A program made the position numbers and the translations under genes. 64,000 nt of DNA from Billgrantia desiderata (GTDB lineage: Bacteria > Pseudomonadota > Gammaproteobacteria > Pseudomonadales > Halomonadaceae). The stretch lies in contig JAAQTN010000026.1 in NCBI GenBank assembly GCA_011742915.1, forward strand, positions 1 to 64,000, given 5' to 3'. Below the pieces are notes generated by a model, which saw nothing but the letters and a program-made list of their open reading frames with translations, searched no databases and was not told the origin of the DNA. This document shows, piece by piece, positions 59,253-64,000 of the stretch (its first letter is position 1; every line of letters begins with the position of its first letter).

Positions 59253-60269
59253 ATGAACTTGCAGCGCTTTCCCCGATACCCGTTGACCTTCGGACCGTCA
59301 CCCATCACCCCGCTGAAGCGCCTCAGCGAACATCTTGGCGGTAAGGTCGAGCTGTACGCCAAGCGTGAAGACTGCAACAGCGGCCTCGCTTTCGGCGGCA
59401 ACAAGACACGCAAGCTCGAATACCTGATACCCGAGGCCCTGGAACAGGGCTGTGACACACTGGTTTCCATCGGCGGCATCCAGTCCAACCAGACGCGCCA
59501 GGTCGCTGCCGTGGCGGCCCATCTCGGCATGCGATGCGTGCTGGTACAGGAAGACTGGGTCAACTACTCGGACGCCGTGTACGACAGAGTCGGCAACATC
59601 GAGATGTCGCGCATCATGGGCGCCGAGGTGCGCCTCGACGAGGCGGGCTTCGACATCGGCATTCGCCCTAGCTGGGAGCAGGCGCTGGAGGACGTGCGCA
59701 AGCGCGGCGGCAAGCCATTCCCGATTCCCGCCGGCTGTTCCGAGCATCCCTATGGCGGCCTGGGCTTCGTGGGGTTCGCCGAGGAGGTGCGCCAGCAGGA
59801 GCGGGAGCTCGGCTTCAAGTTCGATTACATCGTGGTCTGCTCGGTGACCGGCAGCACCCAGGCCGGCATGGTGGTCGGCTTCGCCGCCGACGGCCGGGCG
59901 CGGCGGGTAATCGGCATCGACGCCTCGGCCAAGCCGGAGCGCACCCGCGAACAGATCCTGCGCATTGCCCGCCACACTGCCGAACTGGTCGAGCTGGAAG
60001 GGGGGATCGCCGATGAGGATGTGGTACTGGATACCCGCTACGGCGGCCCCGAATACGGCCTGCCCAGCGAAGGGACGCTGGAGGCGATCCGTCTCTGTGC
60101 GCGCCTCGAGGGCGTGCTGACCGACCCGGTCTACGAGGGCAAGTCGATGCAGGGCATGATCGACATGGTGCGCAACGGTGAATTCGCTGAGGGATCCCGT
60201 GTGCTCTACGCCCACCTGGGTGGAGTGCCGGCGCTGAACGCCTACAGCTATCTGTTTCGTAACGGCTAA
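59253..60269 (+). CDS. acdS: 1-aminocyclopropane-1-carboxylate deaminase
   Basis: A 338-residue PLP enzyme, the standard AcdS length. It splits ACC into ammonia and 2-oxobutyrate, lowering plant ethylene. Cofactor lysine Lys51 is in [11 protein letters not shown]. Residues that separate true deaminases from D-cysteine desulfhydrase are present: Glu295 (DPVYEGKSM) and Leu322 (YAHLGG), with Tyr294. The ATG at 59253 has a TAGGAGA site. It is divergent from an Lrp-type regulator and convergent with an amidase gene. It is usual in plant-associated bacteria and may be acquired. Confidence 0.93.
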   Translation: MNLQRFPRYPLTFGPSPITPLKRLSEHLGGKVELYAKREDCNSGLAFGGNKTRKLEYLIPEALEQGCDTLVSIGGIQSNQTRQVAAVAAHLGMRCVLVQEDWVNYSDAVYDRVGNIEMSRIMGAEVRLDEAGFDIGIRPSWEQALEDVRKRGGKPFPIPAGCSEHPYGGLGFVGFAEEVRQQERELGFKFDYIVVCSVTGSTQAGMVVGFAADGRARRVIGIDASAKPERTREQILRIARHTAELVELEGGIADEDVVLDTRYGGPEYGLPSEGTLEAIRLCARLEGVLTDPVYEGKSMQGMIDMVRNGEFAEGSRVLYAHLGGVPALNAYSYLFRNG

Positions 60270-60305
60270 CTGTTTCGTAACGGCTAACTGGTCTGTAACG
60301 GCTGG
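60252..60305. repeat. 18-base tandem repeat at the acdS stop
   Basis: Three adjacent 18-base units lie at 60252-60269, 60270-60287 and 60288-60305. The first two are identical (CTGTTTCGTAACGGCTAA), and the third differs at a few bases. The first holds the last codons and stop of acdS, so the gene end has been copied. The third falls in the end of the convergent amidase gene. Confidence 0.8.
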
Positions 60306-61204
60306 TCGAGGCCCTCCAGCGCTGCTGGACGATAGCGTTCCAGCAGCGCCCAGAGGATGGCAGCGGTTTCCGCATCCGGCGTGCCGCGATAGTCGCTGGG
60401 GCGGAAGCGCATCTGGAAGGCCCGCAGCACGGCGCGGGTTTCACGGTCCAGCTCGCCAGTCTCTTTCAGCGGATAGCCCCATACCCTTAGCGCCTCCTGC
60501 AAGAGGCTCAGCGCCGGCGGCTGCGCCTCGAAGCGCGCCTGCCAGCTTGCTACCGCATCGTCTTCTGGCCACACCCCGATACCCGCTTCGTACAGTTCGC
60601 GCCAGGGGAAGCGCGGGCCGGGGTCGATCTTGCGTGTGGGCGAGATGTCGGAGTGGGCCACCACGTCGGTGGGGTGGATGCCGTGGCGCTTGATGATGTC
60701 CCGCGATAGTGCGATCAGCGCCTCGATCTGAGCCTTGGGATAGGGTGCCCATTGGATATCCACCGACGCTTCCGGGTTCTGTTCCAGCAGGCGTTCCACC
60801 TCGGCATAGGGGCGGTCGGGCCCGAGATTGACGATCTCGATGCCGATGGAGGTGTCGTTGATGTTGGTGCGCCCCCGCCAGGCGCTGGCGCCGGCGTGCC
60901 AGGCACGGCGGTTCTCGTCGACCAACTGATAGACCAGCGGCATGCCGCGGTGGTCTCGCGGCGGCAGCGGAAGCACGTAATGGGCGCTGACATGGGGGCC
61001 GGTGAGCACGGCCAGCGACTCGGCCTCGTCGATATCGGTGTAGTGCATCACCAGGTGGCGCACCCGGCTGTTGTGCGAGGGAGCCACCCAGGAGTGATCC
61101 ACCGCATAGCCGCTGCGCCGCTCCAACTGTTCCGGTGCAGCGCAGCCGGCCAGCCACGCGCCGGCCAGGGCGAGAATGAGAATGGCGGTCCAGCGTATCG
61201 GCAT
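60284..61204 (-). CDS. amiD: Lipoprotein N-acetylmuramoyl-L-alanine amidase, AmiD type
   Basis: A 306-residue lipoprotein with the lipobox LAGC (about residue 18-21). The amidase_2 domain (about 45-200) has zinc ligands in VRHLVMHYTDID, WHAGASAWRGRTNINDTSIGIEI and VVAHSDISPTRKIDPGP. A C-terminal peptidoglycan-binding domain (about 240-290) has TRAVLRAFQMRFRPSDYRG. E. coli AmiD is 276 residues and outer-membrane anchored. It cuts muropeptides between MurNAc and the peptide. It pairs in function with AmpG and the transglycosylase in this window. Confidence 0.9.
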   Translation of the reverse strand: MPIRWTAILILALAGAWLAGCAAPEQLERRSGYAVDHSWVAPSHNSRVRHLVMHYTDIDEAESLAVLTGPHVSAHYVLPLPPRDHRGMPLVYQLVDENRRAWHAGASAWRGRTNINDTSIGIEIVNLGPDRPYAEVERLLEQNPEASVDIQWAPYPKAQIEALIALSRDIIKRHGIHPTDVVAHSDISPTRKIDPGPRFPWRELYEAGIGVWPEDDAVASWQARFEAQPPALSLLQEALRVWGYPLKETGELDRETRAVLRAFQMRFRPSDYRGTPDAETAAILWALLERYRPAALEGLDQPLQTS

Positions 61205-61206
61205 GT

Positions 61207-61965
61207 TCAGCCCCCTTGAACCGCTAGCCGTATCAGCAAACCGAGCACCATGGCGGTCGAGACGCTGAGCAGGGTGCCCATCAGCACGTATTCGGTCAGC
61301 TTGCGATCCTGCGCGCCGCGCAGCTCACCGAAGCGCAGCACCGACTTGGCTGCCAGCAGGAAGCCGATGGCGGTCAACTGGTCGAGCAGCACCAGTGTCA
61401 GCACCAGTACGCGCTCGGCCATGCCGATACGTGCGCCGGCGGCAATGAGTGTGCCGGGATTGTCGATCTGGGCGCTCCAGCGCTGTATCACCAAGGCGAT
61501 GACGATCGACAGCGGGCGGGTGACGAGCACATAGGCGACGGCGGTGCCGAGCACCCGCGGCGTGAACAGCCAGTGCCAGAACGCCACCAGCGGTTGCCAG
61601 TGGCCCAGCCAGACCAGCCATACGCCCACCAGCACCAGCAGATGCAGCAACTGGTCGAGCATGAACCAGCGCAGCCGCATCGGCGACAGATAGGCCTTGC
61701 CGAGGTCGATCACGGCATGGCTCACGGCAATCGCTGCCGCGCCACTCAGCACCATGTTCCAGGAAGCGCCAGTGGCTTGAGTCAGTGTGGCCGCGCTCAG
61801 TACCGCCAAGGCCAGAGCGCCGTGCAATGCCGCGTGCAGATAGAGCTGGGCGGAGCGCACCTTGTGCATGTAACGCGCCTCGACCCAGCGACTGGGCTGC
61901 AGGGCGAAGTCACCAAGCAGATGGACCAGCACAAGCCCCAGCAGCAGCGAGATGTCGGCGTTCAT
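61207..61965 (-). CDS. DUF3307 membrane protein, partner of the SatD-like gene
   Basis: A 252-residue membrane protein with about seven hydrophobic segments. It begins MNADISLLLGLVLVHLLGDFALQPSRWVEAR, the DUF3307 opening with a conserved H-LGDF-LQ motif near residues 15-25. Function is unknown. It overlaps the SatD-like gene by 4 bases (ATGA) on the same strand, and the pair is a common one in bacteria, so it is probably the effector or partner of that regulator. Confidence 0.8.
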   Translation of the reverse strand: MNADISLLLGLVLVHLLGDFALQPSRWVEARYMHKVRSAQLYLHAALHGALALAVLSAATLTQATGASWNMVLSGAAAIAVSHAVIDLGKAYLSPMRLRWFMLDQLLHLLVLVGVWLVWLGHWQPLVAFWHWLFTPRVLGTAVAYVLVTRPLSIVIALVIQRWSAQIDNPGTLIAAGARIGMAERVLVLTLVLLDQLTAIGFLLAAKSVLRFGELRGAQDRKLTEYVLMGTLLSVSTAMVLGLLIRLAVQGG

Positions 61966-62603
61966 CGTGGGTCGTCCTTGAATCGTTGGCCGAGGTAGCG
62001 CAGATAGTCGTCGAGCAGTGCCCAGCGTGCGGCCCGCAGCCGCTTGTGTACGCTGGGCTGGCTGATGCCGAGCCGCTTGGCCAGCGCCTGTTGGGATTCC
62101 TCGTGCCACAGGCTCAGGTAGACGGCCTCGGCAGCGTAGCGCGACCAGCCGTCGATCAGATCGTCGACGAAGCGGGTCAGCAGCGCCAGGCAATCGCTTC
62201 CGGGCTCCTCGACCAGGCTGAGCGCCAGGTGAGCCGTGCCTTCGCTCATGGTATCCAGGGTCTGGCCGGAGCGCACGAATACCTCGCCGCTGGCTTCGGT
62301 GACCCGCTGCCCGGGCTGCCAGGGATCCCGGCCGATGGCGACGGCAATGCGCGCATCCCAGCGCTGGCGCTCCTCCGAATGGCGAATCAGAGCCGCACGC
62401 AGCAGCACCGCGGCGGGTAGGGCGGCCGCCGGGTCGGGCAGGGCGATCTGGAAGCCGTCGCCACGATAGCGCTCGCTCTGCCCGCCGTAGCGCGCGGTGA
62501 TCGCCTCGATGGCGGTATCGAGTGCCTGGAAGAGCCGCTGGGGATCGCTGGCCTTGCGGGAGTCGACCAGATCGCCCGTGAGAACGGCAATGCGCTGCGC
62601 CAT
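61962..62603 (-). CDS. SatD-like protein: nucleotide-cyclase-like domain plus HTH
   Basis: A 213-residue protein with two parts. The N-terminal half has GDLVDSR (Asp11) and RYRGDGFQIAL (Asp49), a pattern like the metal-binding aspartates of the palm fold in class III nucleotide cyclases and GGDEF proteins. The C-terminal half carries a helix-turn-helix at about 170-190 (QQALAKRLGISQPSVHKRLR), like sigma region 4 or AsnC-type readers. Its promoter contains a palindromic operator in the spacer, suggesting that the protein represses itself. Whether the first domain is catalytic or only binds a nucleotide is not known. The SatD name is by similarity. Confidence 0.68.
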   Translation of the reverse strand: MAQRIAVLTGDLVDSRKASDPQRLFQALDTAIEAITARYGGQSERYRGDGFQIALPDPAAALPAAVLLRAALIRHSEERQRWDARIAVAIGRDPWQPGQRVTEASGEVFVRSGQTLDTMSEGTAHLALSLVEEPGSDCLALLTRFVDDLIDGWSRYAAEAVYLSLWHEESQQALAKRLGISQPSVHKRLRAARWALLDDYLRYLGQRFKDDPR

Positions 62604-62633
62604 AGGCTTGCTCTACGCGTCGGTGATGTCCTG

Positions 62634-62661
62634 ATAATAGCCCTTAAAGGCTATTTTTCAA
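62634..62661 (-). promoter_or_regulatory. Promoter of the SatD-like/DUF3307 operon
   Basis: On the minus strand, TTGAAA (-35, 62656-62661), a 16-base spacer and TATTAT (-10, 62634-62639) each match the sigma-70 consensus at 5 of 6 positions. The start codon is about 30 bases downstream of the -10. Confidence 0.72.
62638..62653 (-). promoter_or_regulatory. Operator palindrome within the SatD-like promoter
   Basis: TAGCCCTTAAAGGCTA is a near-perfect palindrome (TAGCC-N6-GGCTA) that fills the spacer between -35 and -10. A matching half-site, AAGGGCTATAGC, lies upstream of -35 at 62675-62686. Binding here would block polymerase. Confidence 0.65.
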
Positions 62662-62714
62662 CATAATAACCAAAAAGGGCTATAGCGAGTCCATTCGCCA
62701 TTGTCGTTTGCCCG

Positions 62715-62739
62715 GGCTGGCCGAACAAGGTGGCCAGCC
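62715..62739 (-). terminator. Hairpin downstream of the CoxE-like gene
   Basis: GGCTGGCC and GGCCAGCC form a perfect 8-base stem with a 9-base loop, about 56 bases after the gene stop. No T-run follows. Confidence 0.45.
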
Positions 62740-62794
62740 ATACGAAACATGTATGAATATACAGTATATGGGTGAGCCAGGCATGGGGCAAGCA

Positions 62795-63973
62795 TCAGCG
62801 CGCCAGATCGCGCATGGCGTTTTCGAGCCCTTCCAGGGTCATGGGGTACATGCGGTCGTCAATCAGCTGACGGATCAACTGGGTGGAGTGGGTGTACTCC
62901 CAGGCTCGCGGCGGCATGGGATTGAGCCAGGCCAGGCGGGGAAACTTGTCGGCCAGGCGCTTGAGCCATACGGCACCGGCCTCGTCGTTGAAGTGCTCCA
63001 CGCTGCCGCCGGGGTGGGTCACCTCGTAGGGCGACATGGCGGCATCGCCGACGATCACCACTTGGTAGTCGCGGCCGTAGGTGTGCAGCACGTCCATGGT
63101 GGGGATGCGCTCGCTGGTGCGACGGTAGTTGTTGCGCCACACGCCTTCGTACAAGCAGTTGTGAAAGTAGTAGTGCTCCAGGTGCTTGAACTCCGAGCGG
63201 GCGGCGGAGAACAGCTCCTCGCAGACGCGGATGTGATCGTCCATGGAGCCGCCCACGTCGAGGAACAGCAGCACCTTCACCGTGTTGTGGCGCTCCGGGC
63301 GCATGCGCACGTTGAGCAGGCCGGCGTCGCGGGCGGTGTCGCGGATGGTGGCGTCGACGTCGAACTCCTCGGCCGCGCCCTGGCGGGCGAACTTGCGCAG
63401 GCGGCGCAGCGCCATCTTGATGTTGCGCGTACCGAGCTCGAGCGAGTCGTCATAGTCGCGGAAGCGTCGTTCGTCCCACACCTTCACCGCACGGCGGTGG
63501 CGCGAGCCTTCCTGGCCGATGCGAATGCCCTCGGGGTTGTAGCCATAGGCACCGAAGGGGCTGGTGCCACCGGTGCCGATCCACTTGTTGCCGCCGGCAT
63601 GGCGCTCCTTCTGCTCCTCCAGCCGCTTCTTGAAGGTCTCGATCAGCCGCTCCAGGCCGCCCAGGGATTCGATCTGCGCCTTCTCCTCCTCGGAGAGCTG
63701 CTTCTCGAACTCGCGGCGCAGCCAGTCGTCGGGAATCAGCGCCTCGATGGCGGCGTCGAGATTTTCCAGACCGTCGAACCAGGCGGCGAAGGCGCGATCG
63801 AAGCGGTCGAAGTAGCGCTCGTCCTTGACCATCACGGTGCGCGCCACCTGGTAGAACGCCTCCATGTCGGCGAACACCACGCCGTGCTCCACCACGGCAT
63901 GCAGATCGAGCAGCTCACGCAGCGAGACCGGTACGCCGGCGCGCTTGAGGGTTTCGAACAGGCCGATGAACAT
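62795..63973 (-). CDS. CoxE-like VWA domain protein
   Basis: A 392-residue protein. The N-terminal half is helical and charged (DDWLRREFEKQLSEEEKAQI), and the C-terminal half is a von Willebrand A domain. The metal (MIDAS) motif is DVGGSM at 239-244, a variant of DxSxS in which glycine replaces the first serine. It has no signal peptide, so it is cytoplasmic. CoxE-like proteins usually act with a MoxR-type AAA+ ATPase in metal-enzyme maturation; that partner would lie just beyond the right edge. The start is ATG 63973. Confidence 0.85.
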   Translation of the reverse strand: MFIGLFETLKRAGVPVSLRELLDLHAVVEHGVVFADMEAFYQVARTVMVKDERYFDRFDRAFAAWFDGLENLDAAIEALIPDDWLRREFEKQLSEEEKAQIESLGGLERLIETFKKRLEEQKERHAGGNKWIGTGGTSPFGAYGYNPEGIRIGQEGSRHRRAVKVWDERRFRDYDDSLELGTRNIKMALRRLRKFARQGAAEEFDVDATIRDTARDAGLLNVRMRPERHNTVKVLLFLDVGGSMDDHIRVCEELFSAARSEFKHLEHYYFHNCLYEGVWRNNYRRTSERIPTMDVLHTYGRDYQVVIVGDAAMSPYEVTHPGGSVEHFNDEAGAVWLKRLADKFPRLAWLNPMPPRAWEYTHSTQLIRQLIDDRMYPMTLEGLENAMRDLAR

Positions 63974-64000
63974 GGCTCAGCGCCTCTGATTGCCTTGGCG

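Noticed and set aside
59253..60269. D-cysteine desulfhydrase as an alternative for acdS
   Set aside because: Glu295 and Leu322 are both present, which is the ACC deaminase pattern.
62749..62764. LexA-like box (ATGT-N8-ACAG)
   Set aside because: One base off the CTGT-N8-ACAG rule, and it lies just after the CoxE-like gene and behind a hairpin, so no promoter fits it.

Overview
The window looks like chromosomal DNA of a halophilic gammaproteobacterium, most likely Halomonas or a close relative (family Halomonadaceae). This is inferred from the high G+C content, the acidic housekeeping proteins, the gene orders algU-mucA-mucB-mucD-lepA-lepB-rnc-era-recO-pdxJ and barA / cysM-rlmD-relA-mazG, and Pseudomonas-like regulators. 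No species can be named from sequence alone. Almost every base lies in or near a gene; no stretch over about 300 bases lacks one. I see no rRNA, tRNA or CRISPR array.

Region 1 (1-12.9 kb) is an iron-acquisition island. The window opens in what looks like the end of an IS21-type insertion sequence that cuts off an IucA/IucC siderophore synthetase after about 50 codons. Next come an MFS transporter, a TonB-dependent receptor, a double-length FhuB-type permease, an FhuF-type ferric reductase and a periplasmic binding protein. A six-gene TonB2-type energy operon follows: DUF3450, TtpC, ExbB, ExbD, TonB and a TPR protein. Five Fur-box-like palindromes mark the promoters. No ATPase of the FhuC type is present in the window.

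Region 2 (12.9-40.2 kb) is core housekeeping: xthA, rhlB-dinG, a DAHP synthase, the AlgU (sigma-E) envelope-stress operon with mucD, then lepA-lepB-rnc-era-recO-pdxJ, the BarA/GacS hybrid kinase, and cysM-rlmD-relA-mazG-ppc. A good sigma-E-type promoter precedes algU.

Region 3 (40.2-64 kb) is mixed. It holds an outer-membrane barrel protein, a PanE-like reductase, an SDR, topB, an ABC1 kinase, a SEC-C/TPR protein, an AmpG-like permease, RfaH, SlyD, a tiny CcoM-like membrane protein under an FNR/Anr-type promoter, and a periplasmic protein paired with a diguanylate cyclase. After these come a palindromic MITE, a Tat-lipoprotein hydrolase, a lytic transglycosylase, proS, a GNAT enzyme, and a divergent acdR-acdS pair (ACC deaminase, a plant-association trait). 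The region ends with an AmiD-type amidase, a SatD-like/DUF3307 operon with an operator inside its promoter, and a CoxE-like VWA protein at the right edge.

The observations most worth a second look are the SatD-like/DUF3307 module with its self-contained operator, the CcoM-like 38-residue gene with paired FNR boxes, the cysteine-free periplasmic partner of the diguanylate cyclase, and the IS-broken siderophore gene.
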